From the NCBI RefSeq assembly GCF_021730435.1, contig NZ_JABWGX010000003.1, positions 62,001 to 126,000 of the forward strand: a stretch of DNA of 64,000 bases, given 5' to 3'. This document shows positions 13,984 to 22,806 of the stretch, piece after piece. The first letter of the stretch is position 1; each line of letters opens with the position of its first letter. The notes below the pieces were generated by a model. The model was not told the origin of the DNA. It saw nothing but the letters and a program-made list of their open reading frames with translations, and searched no databases. Source of the stretch: Xanthobacter agilis (GTDB taxonomy: Bacteria > Pseudomonadota > Alphaproteobacteria > Rhizobiales > Xanthobacteraceae). Made by a program: the position numbers and the translations under genes.

Positions 13984-14298
13984 GTTTCGATGCCGACACG
14001 TCGCGGCCCGGCTGGTCCGGGTCGCGACGGTAGTGTTTGTAGGGTGCGGCGACGCGGACGTCGGTTCTCGTCCCTGTACTTGGGAAACCGGCGGTCGCGG
14101 GTTACAGGCGGTCCAGGGGCGGCCCGTTGGTCGGTTCGAGGCGGCTTTGGGGCCCCGTGCCGTGCCTTGGTCGTGCCAGGTAAGAGATAATCGGCGCGGG
14201 TCGGCGCCGGGCCGGGTCTTGGACGCGGTTCGGGGTGCTCGCCCGCAGCGGGGCCATCCGGGGCCGGAGACCGGAGATGCAAGGAACCGGAGACGAAC
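13984..14298 (+). other. long atpD-atpC spacer
   Basis: These 315 GC-rich bases separate beta and epsilon genes, where a few tens of bases are usual. It contains the hairpin at 14000-14028. The open frames inside (for example 13990-14190) are Arg/Gly/Pro-rich and look non-coding. I see no T-tract terminator and no clear promoter, so atpC is probably read through from upstream. Confidence 0.5.
14000..14028 (+). repeat. strong hairpin directly after atpD
   Basis: GTCGCGGCCCGG (14000-14011) pairs with CCGGGTCGCGAC (14017-14028) over 12 positions, including one G:T pair, around a five-base loop. It starts 17 bases after the atpD stop. No T run follows, so it could be an RNA-processing or stability stem, or a partial attenuator before atpC. 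Confidence 0.55.
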
Positions 14299-14721
14299 AT
14301 GGCGCGCTTATCCTTTGAACTCGTTTCGCCCGAGCGGCTGGTGTTCTCCGGCGCGGTGACCGAAGTGATCGTGCCGGGCGCCGAAGGCGAGTTCGGTGTG
14401 CTGGCGGGGCATGCGCCGTTCATCGGCACGCTGAAGCCGGGCATTCTCACCATCAAGGCGGAAGGCGCGCCGAAGCGCTATTTCGTGCGGGGTGGCTTTG
14501 CCGAAGTGAACACCGGTGGCCTGACGATCCTCGCCGAAGAGGCGAAGGCGGTGGAAGAGATCGAGCCGGCGGCGCTGCGTCAGCAGATCGCGGACGCCAA
14601 GGAAGACGTGGCGGACGCCCAGGGCGACGACGCCCTCCAGCGCGCGGAGCGTCACTTGGCGGATCTTGAGCAGGTGGCCGAGGCGTTGGAACGCGGCTTC
14701 GCCGCGCCCGCTGGCCATTGA
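14299..14721 (+). CDS. atpC: F1 ATP synthase epsilon subunit
   Basis: This 140-residue subunit joins the central stalk and inhibits ATP hydrolysis. The beta-sandwich domain spans about residues 1-85 (FELVSPERLVFSGAVTEVIVPGAEGEFGVLAGHAP, then GGFAEVNTGGLTILAEEA). A C-terminal helical segment (KEDVADAQGDDALQRAERHLADLEQVAEAL) follows. Length matches the family. It ends the F1 operon, with a textbook terminator 26 bases after the stop. Confidence 0.96.
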   Translation: MARLSFELVSPERLVFSGAVTEVIVPGAEGEFGVLAGHAPFIGTLKPGILTIKAEGAPKRYFVRGGFAEVNTGGLTILAEEAKAVEEIEPAALRQQIADAKEDVADAQGDDALQRAERHLADLEQVAEALERGFAAPAGH

Positions 14722-14746
14722 GCTGCGGAGATTTTCGCAGGTTGGG

Positions 14747-14774
14747 AGGCCGGGCCGCAACGCCCGGCCTTTTT
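14747..14774 (+). terminator. intrinsic terminator of the atp operon
   Basis: AGGCCGGGC (14747-14755) pairs perfectly with GCCCGGCCT (14762-14770) around a six-base loop, followed by TTTT. It is the clearest intrinsic terminator in the window. Confidence 0.9.
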
Positions 14775-15186
14775 GTTGTGCGCTCCCTCAGGCGGCGGGC
14801 GTCGAACCGCAGTGCCTGATCCCGGTGAGGCGCGCTGCCCGTGCGGGGCGCTCATCTTGGTGCGGCGTCGGTCGCGTCGTGTGCGCCGCATCGCTGGCCG
14901 AGCTGGCATCGGGGACCGGTCAGATTGCAATTTCGGTGGCAAAGTGAGCGGCAGATCCCGCTCGCGCGGATCGCCCTCATGGCGGCGCGCTGCGGAGGGA
15001 CGCGCTGGCGCGCTTCGGCAAAAGCCTGGGCGCCCGGAAGGCCGGGCCTGACGCTGGGGCTCGGGGTGAGCGCCCCACGGCACCATGGCAATCAATCGAA
15101 AAATATAATTGAATGTAGAAATATAACGTGTTTGATCGATGAATGCCGATGCGTGATGGTGCGCCGCAGAACGTGAGGGCATCATC
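14775..15186. other. intergenic region upstream of the YeiH-type exporter
   Basis: About 410 bases without a gene I can support. Most is GC-rich. The last 90 bases turn sharply AT-rich (15091-15145) and carry two copies of AAATATAA 18 bases apart, described separately as a regulatory site. Confidence 0.5.
15100..15140 (+). promoter_or_regulatory. AT-rich promoter/operator before the YeiH-type gene
   Basis: AAATATAA occurs at 15101-15108 and again at 15119-15126, in an AT-rich island ending with TTTGATCGATGA. It lies 50-85 bases before the exporter start. LysR-type regulators often bind T-N11-A sites of this kind near the genes they control, and a LysR gene follows the exporter, so this is a plausible binding region; the exact site is inferred. 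Confidence 0.4.
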
Positions 15187-16251
15187 ATGGTTGATCATCC
15201 ACAGGGAGCAGCAGTGCCGGCCGAGGCGCTGCCCGCGCGCCACAAACGGGTCGTGCACCACCTGCGGGAGGGCGTGGTCCCCGGGCTTGCGCTGACCTGC
15301 GTCATCGCAGCCGCGGCTTATGCCGTGCGGCTTATGCCGGGGCTGGGGCTGGTCAGCCCGCTGGTCATCGCCATCCTGGTCGGCATGGCGTTCCACAATC
15401 TCGTCGGCACGCCACGGGCGGCGGGCGCCGGGGTGAAATTCGCTTTGCGGCGCGTGCTGCGATTCGCAATCGTGCTGCTCGGCCTCCAACTCACCTTCGC
15501 CCAGGTCCGGACGGTGGGCCTCGTGGGCTTCTCGATTGTCGCAATCACGCTGGCGGCCACCTTTTTCGGGACCCGTTGGCTGGGCCGGCTGATGGGGGTC
15601 GATGCGAAGCTGTCGGAACTGATCGCGGCCGGAACCGCGGTCTGCGGCGCCTCGGCGGTGATCGCGACCAATACGGTCACGCGCGGCTCGGACGAGGATG
15701 TGGCCTATGCGGTCGCCTGCGTGACGGTCTTCGGCTCGCTCTCGATGGTGCTGATGCCGGCGCTCCTGCCGTTCACCGGGTTTGACGCCCATGCCTACGG
15801 CCTGTGGACCGGCGCTTCGATCCACGAGGTGGCGCAGGTGGTGGCCGCCGCGTTCCAGGGCGGCCAGCAGGCCGGCGAATTCGGCACCGTGGCCAAGCTG
15901 TCGCGGGTGATGCTGTTGGCGCCGCTGGTGCTGGGCCTGGGCGCGGTCGCCCTGTGGCGGGCGCGCGGCGGGGACGACGCCCATCATGCTCGGCCGCCGG
16001 TGCCGTGGTTCGTGTTCGGCTTCATCGCCATGGTGATGGTGAATAGCGCGGGGGTGATCCCGGTCGAGGTGAAAAGCACCCTGGTGACGCTCACCACCTT
16101 CCTGCTGGCGGTCGCCTTGGGCGCCATGGGCTTGGAAACCGACATCCGCAAGCTGCGGATGAAGGGGGTGCGGCCGCTGATGCTGGGTGCCGCGGCGTGG
16201 CTTTTCATCTCGGCGCTGAGCTTTATCCTCATCGCCACCTTCATGAGCTGA
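15187..16251 (+). CDS. YeiH-family putative sulfate/anion exporter
   Basis: This 354-residue inner-membrane protein of the UPF0324/YeiH family has about ten hydrophobic segments. Family markers include [36 protein letters not shown] and the C-terminal [25 protein letters not shown]. Family members are annotated as putative sulfate exporters, and some relatives lie in sulfonate-degradation clusters; no transported ion can be read from this sequence. The N-terminal 30 residues are polar and cytoplasmic. An ATG at 15187 fits the AT-rich promoter just upstream. A LysR gene starts 13 bases downstream, the familiar yeiH/yeiE-like pairing but in tandem orientation. Confidence 0.9.
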   Translation: MVDHPQGAAVPAEALPARHKRVVHHLREGVVPGLALTCVIAAAAYAVRLMPGLGLVSPLVIAILVGMAFHNLVGTPRAAGAGVKFALRRVLRFAIVLLGLQLTFAQVRTVGLVGFSIVAITLAATFFGTRWLGRLMGVDAKLSELIAAGTAVCGASAVIATNTVTRGSDEDVAYAVACVTVFGSLSMVLMPALLPFTGFDAHAYGLWTGASIHEVAQVVAAAFQGGQQAGEFGTVAKLSRVMLLAPLVLGLGAVALWRARGGDDAHHARPPVPWFVFGFIAMVMVNSAGVIPVEVKSTLVTLTTFLLAVALGAMGLETDIRKLRMKGVRPLMLGAAAWLFISALSFILIATFMS

Positions 16252-16264
16252 CGATGATGGGCCG

Positions 16265-17167
16265 ATGACGCTGGAACAGTTGCGGGTGTTCGTCCTGGTG
16301 GCCGAACACCTGCACATGACGCGGGCCGCCGAGCGGCTCCATATGACGCAATCGGCGGTGAGCGCCTCGGTGGCGGCGCTGGAAGCCTCCTGCGGGGTTG
16401 CGCTGTTTCATCGGGTGGGCCGGCGAATTGAGCTGACAGACGCCGGCGCGGGCTTCCTGCCGGAGGCCCGCGCCATTCTTGCGCGGGTGGAGGCGGCACG
16501 GACCGTGCTCGCCGACTTTTCCGGCCTCAAGCGCGGCCGACTCGCCCTCAAGGCCAGCCAGACCATCGCCAATTATTGGCTTGGCCCGCTGCTCTATCGG
16601 TTCCATGTGCTCTATCCCGAAATCGAGCTGTCCCTGTCCGTGGGCAACACCGCCCAGGTGTCGGCGGCGGTGCTGGAGGGCGAGGTGGACCTCGGCTTCG
16701 TGGAGGGGGAGGTGAATGAGGTGCTGCTGGCCCGCAGCCCCATTCCCGGCGACCGGCTGGTGCTGGTGGTGGCGGCGTCGCACCCCTGGGTCGGACGGGA
16801 GCGGATCGGGCCGGAAGAATTGCTGGACCTGCCGTTTGTGCTGCGGGAGGCGGGGTCCGGCACCCGGCAGATGTTCGAAAGCGCCCTGGCGCGGGCGGGC
16901 ATCGCGCCGGACCGTCTCAAGGTGGTGCTGGATTTGCCGTCAAACGAAGCGGTGCTCAGCGCGGTGATCGCCGGGGCGGGCGCCACCGTGATTTCGGATC
17001 TGGTGGCGCGCTCCGAACTGGCCGCCGGCACCCTGGCGCGCCTGCCCCTGTCGCTGCCGCCACGCAGCTTTTACGCCTTGCGCCATGCGGATCGCTATCA
17101 CTCGCGGGCGGCGGCGGCGCTGCTGGAGCTGGCGCGGAGCGCGGGCGATGGCGCGGGCGCGGTGTAG
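16265..17167 (+). CDS. LysR-family transcriptional regulator (YeiE/CysB-like)
   Basis: This 300-residue regulator has an N-terminal winged helix (MTLEQLRVFVLVAEHLHMTRAAERLHMTQSAV in the usual spacing, residues 1-60), a linker helix, and a periplasmic-binding-protein-like effector domain from about residue 88 (LKASQTIANYWLGPLLYRF, LREAGSGTRQMFE). That effector domain resembles CysB/CbbR/YeiE-type regulators. Its position 13 bases after the YeiH-type gene suggests co-transcription and control of that exporter, with an anionic effector plausible but not shown. Confidence 0.92.
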   Translation: MTLEQLRVFVLVAEHLHMTRAAERLHMTQSAVSASVAALEASCGVALFHRVGRRIELTDAGAGFLPEARAILARVEAARTVLADFSGLKRGRLALKASQTIANYWLGPLLYRFHVLYPEIELSLSVGNTAQVSAAVLEGEVDLGFVEGEVNEVLLARSPIPGDRLVLVVAASHPWVGRERIGPEELLDLPFVLREAGSGTRQMFESALARAGIAPDRLKVVLDLPSNEAVLSAVIAGAGATVISDLVARSELAAGTLARLPLSLPPRSFYALRHADRYHSRAAAALLELARSAGDGAGAV

Positions 17168-17300
17168 GCACCCGGCGGCGCCGCCGGGTGCCCCGCGCGG
17201 GTTACGGCACGCCGATTCGTGACGCGATTCCATGCCCGGGTCTTCGGCCCCCGCCTCGGTCGCGTACAGCGGTCGATGTGGGTGATTCGCTCGGCCTGGG

Positions 17301-19184
17301 TTATCCCCCGGCCGCCTCAAGCTCGGAGCTGACCGTTAGCCACTCCTCCTCGGCCTTGGCGAGGGCCTCGGCGGCGCTGTTGCGGTCCTTGGCGAAACGG
17401 GCGGCGTCGAGCGGCGCCTTGGCGTGCAGGCTCGGCTCGGCCAGCCGGGTGTCGAGGCCGGCGATGTCCTTTTCCAGCTTCGCCACCTGTGCTTCCAGCT
17501 CGCGGATCCGCTTCTTGAGCGGACCGGTGGCGATGCGGCGCTTGGGCTCGGGGGCCGCCGGGTCCGCCCTGGCCTCGGCCTTGTCCTTGCGGCCCTCGCT
17601 GGTCATGCGGTCGCCATCGGCTTTGGAAAGCACCTCGCGGCGATACTGGTCGAGGTCGCCGTCATAGGGCTTCACGGTGCCGCCGCTGACGCGCCACAGC
17701 CGCTCGGCGCAGGCCTCCAGCAGATAGCGGTCGTGGGAGATGAGGATGACCGCGCCGGGAAAGTCGTTGAGCGCCTCGATCAGCGCCGCGCGGGCCTCGA
17801 TGTCCAGATGGTTGGTGGGCTCGTCGAGGATGAGCAAATGCGGCCCCTTGAAGGTGGCAAGGCCCAGCAGCAGCCGCGCTTTCTCGCCGCCGGAAAGGGC
17901 CGAGACCTTGGTGTCGCCGGCGCCGCCGGAAAAGCCCATCTCCGCCGCGCGCGCCCGCACCCGCGCTTCGGGGGCGTCGGGCATCAGCCGGCGCACATGC
18001 TCGGCGGGGCTGTCGTCGGGGCGCAGCTCGTCGAGCTGGTGCTGGGCGAGATAGGCCACCTCCAGCTTGTCGGCGCGCACCATGCGTCCGCTGTCGGTGG
18101 ACAATCGGTCCGCCAGCAGCTTGGCGAAGGTGGATTTGCCGTTGCCGTTGGGGCCAAGCAAGGCGATGCGGTCGTCTTCGTCGATGCGCAGATCGAGATT
18201 GCGCAGGATCGGCTTGCCCGGCACATAGCCCACCGACGCCTTTTCCAGCACCACGATGGGTGGGGAGAGCATGCGTTCGGGGTGGCGGATGGAGATGGCG
18301 GCGGCATCCTCGCTCACCTGGGCGGCCAGCGGCTCCAGCCGGGCAAGGGCCTTCAGGCGGGATTGGGCCTGCTTGGCCTTGGTGGCCTTGGCGCGGAAGC
18401 GGGCCACGAACGCTTCCATGTGCGCCCGTTGCGTCTCCTGCTTCTTGCGCGCCTTCTGGTCGAGCAGCAGCCGCTCGCGCCGCTGGCGATCGAACGAGGT
18501 GAAGCCGCCTTTGTAGAGCGTCAGCTTCTGGCCGCTGAGATGCAGGATGTGGTCCACCGAGCTGTCGAGCAGATCGCGGTCATGGCTGATGAGGATGACG
18601 GTGCGCGGATAGTGCGCAAGGTAGTCCTGGAGCCAAAGGGTGCCTTCGAGGTCGAGATAATTGGTGGGTTCGTCGAGCAGCAGCAGGTCGGGCTCGGTGA
18701 ACAGCAAAGCGGCAAGCGCCACGCGCATGCGCCAGCCGCCGGAAAACTCCGAGCAGGGGCGGCTCTGCGCGCTCTCGTCGAAGCCGAGGCCAGCGAGGAT
18801 GGTGGCCGCCCGCGCCGGCGCCGAATGGGCGTTGATGTCGATGAGGCGCGCCTCGATGTCGCCGATGCGCATGTGGTCGGCCGTGGTCTCGCGCTCGGTC
18901 AGCAGCGCGGCGCGCTCGGTGTCGGCGGCCAGCACGCGGTCGATGAGGCTGTCCGGGCCGGCGGGCGCTTCCTGGGCGACGCGGCCGATGCGGGTGCGGT
19001 TCGGCAGGCGGATGGCGCCGCTTTCCAGCTCCAGTTCGCCCACCAGGGCCTTGAACAAAGTGGTCTTGCCCGAGCCGTTGCGGCCCACCACGCCCACGCG
19101 GGCATTTTCCGGGATGGCCACGGAAGCGTGGTCGATGAGCAGGCGGCCGGCGAGGCGCAGGGAGATATCGTCGAGAACGATCAT
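17301..19184 (-). CDS. ABC-F family ATPase (YheS-like translation factor)
   Basis: This 627-residue soluble protein has two ABC ATPase domains and no membrane segments. Domain 1 has Walker A GRNGSGKTT, signature FSGGWRMR and Walker B LLLLDEPTNYLD; domain 2 has GPNGNGKST, LSGGEKARLLLG and LLILDEPTNHLD. An Arg/Lys-rich interdomain linker (PtIM) includes KARKKQETQRAHMEAFVARFRAKATKAKQAQSR. A C-terminal coiled coil (about 545-627) resembles YheS/Uup. ABC-F proteins bind the ribosomal E site and relieve stalling. The start at 19184 (MIVLDDISLRLAG) fits the first beta strand; the upstream 14 codons are not conserved. Confidence 0.92.
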   Translation of the reverse strand: MIVLDDISLRLAGRLLIDHASVAIPENARVGVVGRNGSGKTTLFKALVGELELESGAIRLPNRTRIGRVAQEAPAGPDSLIDRVLAADTERAALLTERETTADHMRIGDIEARLIDINAHSAPARAATILAGLGFDESAQSRPCSEFSGGWRMRVALAALLFTEPDLLLLDEPTNYLDLEGTLWLQDYLAHYPRTVILISHDRDLLDSSVDHILHLSGQKLTLYKGGFTSFDRQRRERLLLDQKARKKQETQRAHMEAFVARFRAKATKAKQAQSRLKALARLEPLAAQVSEDAAAISIRHPERMLSPPIVVLEKASVGYVPGKPILRNLDLRIDEDDRIALLGPNGNGKSTFAKLLADRLSTDSGRMVRADKLEVAYLAQHQLDELRPDDSPAEHVRRLMPDAPEARVRARAAEMGFSGGAGDTKVSALSGGEKARLLLGLATFKGPHLLILDEPTNHLDIEARAALIEALNDFPGAVILISHDRYLLEACAERLWRVSGGTVKPYDGDLDQYRREVLSKADGDRMTSEGRKDKAEARADPAAPEPKRRIATGPLKKRIRELEAQVAKLEKDIAGLDTRLAEPSLHAKAPLDAARFAKDRNSAAEALAKAEEEWLTVSSELEAAGG

Positions 19185-19311
19185 GACCGCGCCTTTTCGC
19201 AGGCTCGGCGGGGCGCGGCAAGACAATCGTCAGGCGCGGCCGCGCGTCAGGCGCATCCCGGCGCCGCGCGCGCCAGCTTCCCGCCCGAGTTATCCGCGTT
19301 CAGGACAAGGC

Positions 19312-19340
19312 GCGGTCCATGGGCGGCGCCCATGGACCGC
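19312..19340 (-). terminator. hairpin after the DUF3300 gene
   Basis: A perfect 13-base inverted repeat (19312-19324 with 19328-19340) with a three-base loop starts 17 bases past the DUF3300 stop. No U tract follows on the minus strand, so it is either a factor-dependent terminator or a 3' stabilising stem. Confidence 0.45.
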
Positions 19341-19357
19341 CGGATCGTCCGCCGCGA

Positions 19358-20857
19358 TCAGTTGTTCCGGCGGGGGTTCTGTGGTCGCGCATTCTGGTGC
19401 GGCCGCCCCTGCTGACGGGGACGCGCATTCTGATGCGGCTTCGCGCGTTGCGTCGGCCGCTGGGCCTGGGGCCGCTGCGCTGGCCGGTGCTGGCCCGCGT
19501 TCGGCCTGCTGGCCGGACGGTTCTGGCCGGCATTGGGCCGGTTGACGTTCGGGCGCTTCACATTGGGCCGGTTGTCCGGTCGGTTGACGTTCGGCCGGTT
19601 TACATTGGGCCGGTTGTCCGGTCGGTTGATGTTCGGCCGGTTCGCGCCGGGAGGGATCTCCGGCCGGTTGACGTTCGGCCGGTTGATGTTCGGCCGATTG
19701 ATGATGTTGCCGCTGTTGCCCGGCTGATTGATGTTGATTTCCGGCCGATTGATGATGGGACGGTTTCCGCCCGGGCGATTGCCCGGCCACTGGCCGCCGC
19801 CCGGCCGCTGCGGCGGGCGGCCTTCGGGGCGTCCCGAGCCGGGCCGTTCCGGCCGCCAGGGGCCGTTCCCCCAGTTCGGCGGCGGGCGCTGTCCAGGACC
19901 CCACGCGGGTGGGCGGTGTCCGGGGCCCCAATTGGGCGGGCGCGGGCCGGGCTGACCGCCGGGGCCCCAGCCCCAATGGGGCGGCGGACGCCAAGCCGGC
20001 GGCGCCACCCAGATGGTGTTCCAGCCGCGATTGTTCCAGCCCCAGCGGTTGTTCCAGCTCGAGCCCACCAGCACGCCAACCCCGAAGCCGAGGGCGCCGG
20101 CGGCAAACGTGTTGAACACCGTGCTCGGATTGTAGACCGGAACGTAGATGCGCTCCGGATTGGCCGGCGCGATATAGATGGTGCGCTGGCCGGAAACCTC
20201 GCGCGTGGACACCACCTGCTGCTGCGTCGAGGCGAGATTGCCGGCCTTCTCCGCCTGGGCACGCAGCATTTGGATGGTGTTGGAGACGTCCTGCGGCTGG
20301 CGGATGAAGGCGAAGCCGAGGGATTCGGCCCACTCCATGTGCTCATAGAGCTGCTTGAGCACATCGGGGAAGCGGGTCAGCGCCTTGACCGAACTGTCCC
20401 ACGGCTTGCCGTCAAGCGCCGACAGGTCGCCGTGGCGCGCGGTGTTGGGGTTGCGCTTTGCCCATGTGTAGGCGGCCACCAACTGGTCGGGAAAGGCCGT
20501 CGCCGGGAACAGGATCGCCAGCAGCGGGTCCGGATAGAGGGCCACCGGCGCCAGCAGATATTCCAGCTCGGACAGGGTGTAGAGGTCCGGCGCCTGTTCC
20601 GGGGCCTGGGCGGCGGATGCCGCCGGGGGCGTGGGTTGGGCGGCGGATGCCGCCGGGGGCGTGGGTTGGGCTTGGGTCTCGGGTGCGGCGGGCGCCGCCG
20701 GGCTGTTGACGGCGGGCGTGGTTCCGTCCCCGGCGGGCGCCTGCGCCTGCGCTGGCAGGATCGCCGTGGACCAGCCGAACACCGCCGCCACCGCGACGCG
20801 GGACCAGTTGGCTGCCAAGCGTGGCATGCCCTTCTTCCGAACAGGACCAGTCATCAT
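19358..20857 (-). CDS. DUF3300 exported protein with Asn-Arg-Pro repeat tail
   Basis: The protein is about 499 residues. It has a signal peptide (AVAAVFGWSTAILPAQAQA), an Ala/Pro linker, the DUF3300 domain (LYTLSELEYLLAPVALYPD...FVPVYNPS-type segment, here RIYVPVYNPSTVFNTFA), a Gly/Trp-rich stretch that may insert in a membrane (GALGFGVGVLVGSSWNNRWGW), and a 200-residue tail of NRPN/NRPD/NINRP repeats ending in RPQAQRPTQRAKPHQN. The function of DUF3300 is not known. The start at 20857 has GGGAG five bases upstream; the adjacent ATG at 20854 is equally possible. The linker also carries a duplicated QPTPPAASAA. Confidence 0.82.
   Translation of the reverse strand: MMTGPVRKKGMPRLAANWSRVAVAAVFGWSTAILPAQAQAPAGDGTTPAVNSPAAPAAPETQAQPTPPAASAAQPTPPAASAAQAPEQAPDLYTLSELEYLLAPVALYPDPLLAILFPATAFPDQLVAAYTWAKRNPNTARHGDLSALDGKPWDSSVKALTRFPDVLKQLYEHMEWAESLGFAFIRQPQDVSNTIQMLRAQAEKAGNLASTQQQVVSTREVSGQRTIYIAPANPERIYVPVYNPSTVFNTFAAGALGFGVGVLVGSSWNNRWGWNNRGWNTIWVAPPAWRPPPHWGWGPGGQPGPRPPNWGPGHRPPAWGPGQRPPPNWGNGPWRPERPGSGRPEGRPPQRPGGGQWPGNRPGGNRPIINRPEININQPGNSGNIINRPNINRPNVNRPEIPPGANRPNINRPDNRPNVNRPNVNRPDNRPNVKRPNVNRPNAGQNRPASRPNAGQHRPAQRPQAQRPTQRAKPHQNARPRQQGRPHQNARPQNPRRNN
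19530..19745 (-). repeat. short tandem repeats encoding NRPNVNRP units
   Basis: The 3' half of the DUF3300 gene contains repeated CGGTTGACGTTCGGCCGG-like units of 15-18 and larger multiples, encoding NRPNVNRPD/NRPNINRP blocks. Such arrays are prone to length change by slippage or recombination. Confidence 0.7.
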
Positions 20858-20981
20858 GGTCTCCCGCCAATCGATAGGCGAGATCCAACGCCGAATGGGC
20901 GGCCTTCGCAAGCGGCTGGATCAATCTCGGGACGGCGGGCCCAGGGCTGAGACGCGGTGCTCAGCCCGAGCGGTCCCGGTG

Positions 20982-21746
20982 TCAGCGGCCGGCGCGCACG
21001 GCGGCGCCGAAGGCGGCCAGCAGCCGCGCATTGGGGGCCGACTGGGCCGGCTTGTATTCCGGATGCCACTGCACTCCCACGGCGAAGGGGTGGTCGCGCA
21101 GGGAGACCGCCTCGATGGTGCCATCGGGGGCGAGGGCCTCCACGGACAGGGCGGCGCCCACCGTGTCCAGCCCCTGGTAATGCAGGGAATTGACCGCGAA
21201 CCGCCGGGCTCCGAACACCCCGTCCAGGGGCGAGCCCGCCGTCAGCTCCACCTCGTGCAGGGGACCATATTGGAGGTCGAGCGGCCCCTCTTCCGGCGCG
21301 TGGTGGCCCATGCGGCCGGGCACATCGGCAAGGCGCGCATGCAGTGTGCCGCCGAGGGCCACGTTGAATTCCTGGAAGCCCCGGCAGATGAACAGCGACG
21401 GGATGCCCCGCGCCACCGCCGCCCGGATCAGCGCCAGCGCGAACCGGTCGCGGGCCGGATCGAACGGGCCCGGCGCATCCTCTGGCCCGTTCCAGTGGCT
21501 GGGATGCACATTGGAGGGGCTGCCGGTGAAGAAGAAGCCGTCCACGCGGTCGATGAGGGTGGCAATGTCTTGGGCAATGTCTTGGGCGAAGGCGTCGGGT
21601 GCCATCACCGGCAGGGCCATCACCGGCAGGCAGTCCGCGAAATCATAGACGGCGCGGACATATTTCTCGCCCACCATGAAATAGGGCAGCTCGCACTCGT
21701 CTTTCAGGTCGCCCACCATGGCCACCAGCGGCTTGCTCTCAGCCAT
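20982..21746 (-). CDS. class I glutamine amidotransferase-like hydrolase (peptidase C26, PuuD type)
   Basis: This 254-residue cytosolic protein resembles gamma-glutamyl-GABA hydrolases. The nucleophile is Cys121 in LFICRGFQEFNVALGG, and the His/Glu of the triad lie in GVQWHPEYKP near the C-terminus. FFFTGSPSNVHP is the usual oxyanion-side segment. The substrate may be a gamma-glutamyl amine, but no polyamine-pathway gene is adjacent, so this is a family-level call. The start at 21746 (MAESKPLVAMVGD) has GGGAG nine bases upstream. Confidence 0.85.
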   Translation of the reverse strand: MAESKPLVAMVGDLKDECELPYFMVGEKYVRAVYDFADCLPVMALPVMAPDAFAQDIAQDIATLIDRVDGFFFTGSPSNVHPSHWNGPEDAPGPFDPARDRFALALIRAAVARGIPSLFICRGFQEFNVALGGTLHARLADVPGRMGHHAPEEGPLDLQYGPLHEVELTAGSPLDGVFGARRFAVNSLHYQGLDTVGAALSVEALAPDGTIEAVSLRDHPFAVGVQWHPEYKPAQSAPNARLLAAFGAAVRAGR

Positions 21747-21769
21747 TATCTGAAACTCCCGCGCCGTTC

Positions 21770-22462
21770 TCACTCGCCGAGGCTATAGCGCACGCCGATG
21801 CGCAGCTGATGACCGCCGAGCGCGTCGATGCCGATCCCCGGCAGGCCGGGCAGGTCCGGCGCACCGAGGTTCACATAGCGATATCCAAGGTCGATGGTCC
21901 AGGCGCTCGACAGCGCATAGGACACGCCGGCCCCCAGGCTCCAGGCGAAGCGCCAGTCGTTGCCCGGTGCGGGGAGGAAGGCGGGCGGCGCGATCTGGTC
22001 GATGGCGAAGCCGGCGCCGCCGCTGACATAGGGCGTGAAGCCGGCGAGGGTGATGATGTCCCAGTACAGGCTGGCGAGGGCGACCGTGGATTGCGCGCTG
22101 AAGTGCCCCAGCACGGTGTCGACCCCGCCGAGGTCGAGATAGTCGATGCCCACGTCGGCCCGCAGCCAGGGGGTGAAGCGATAGCCGAGGCCGGCGCCGA
22201 CGGACCAGCCGGACGCGGTGCCGGAACCGCCGCTGGGCAGGGAATCCACGAACAGGGTGTTCAGCGAGCCGTCCACATATCCGGCCACATATCCGGCGTC
22301 GGCCCGCAGGTACCAGCCCGAAGCGGCATCCTCCGTCACATCCGGCGGGGCGAGGGAGAAGTCACCGGTCTTGCCGAGGGTGAGCGGTGCGTCGGCAGCC
22401 CGTGCGGCCGTCGCCGGGAGAAGAAAAAGGGCCGCCGCCAGAACGGGAACCAAACGCCACAT
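21770..22462 (-). CDS. outer-membrane beta-barrel protein (OmpW/Omp25-like)
   Basis: This 230-residue protein has a signal peptide (VPVLAAALFLLPATAARA, cleaved near AADAP) followed by amphipathic strands with alternating aromatics: GWYLRADAGYVAGYV, GWSVGAGLGYRFTPWLRADVGIDYL, and the terminal strand GHQLRIGVRYSLGE. This is an eight-stranded porin-like barrel of the type common in Rhizobiales (Omp25/31, OmpW-like). It lies 23 bases upstream of the amidotransferase start on the same strand, so the two may share a transcript, although no functional link is evident. Confidence 0.82.
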   Translation of the reverse strand: MWRLVPVLAAALFLLPATAARAADAPLTLGKTGDFSLAPPDVTEDAASGWYLRADAGYVAGYVDGSLNTLFVDSLPSGGSGTASGWSVGAGLGYRFTPWLRADVGIDYLDLGGVDTVLGHFSAQSTVALASLYWDIITLAGFTPYVSGGAGFAIDQIAPPAFLPAPGNDWRFAWSLGAGVSYALSSAWTIDLGYRYVNLGAPDLPGLPGIGIDALGGHQLRIGVRYSLGE

Positions 22463-22806
22463 CACGCACCCACTGCATTGCCGCTTCAATGGGGCAAGAT
22501 TCGCACGGGATGCTTAAAGTGGAATTAACCCTGACGGCACGTTAAGGGCGGGGTGGAAAAGGCCTGTAGATCTTTGCCCTGGGGCCGCCTTCTTCACATG
22601 ACGCGCTCTATCCCTCGCGTGAAGACATGCCGCACGGATGCGCGGATGTCTCCACGGGCGGACCGAGGTCCGGCGCGCGAGCGCCCACGCATCCGCCGAA
22701 CGGCGGACGCGTCCACTGCGCGGTTTGAAGTCGCGACGGAGCCATGCCCGTTCCCGGAGAGACGGTATCGGGGGCCGGCGTGTCGGGCAGCGGAGTCGGC
22801 GCCCGC
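22463..22806. other. intergenic region between glmM and the beta-barrel gene
   Basis: This 344-base gap has no supportable gene. A stem-loop at 22687-22712 (ACGCATCCGCCG with CGGCGGACGCGT, one mismatch) lies about 95 bases after the glmM stop and may be its 3' end structure; it has no U tract. Confidence 0.4.

Noticed and set aside
13990-14190. Small frame in the atpD-atpC spacer
   Set aside because: Arg/Gly/Pro-rich, no ribosome binding site and no recognisable family.
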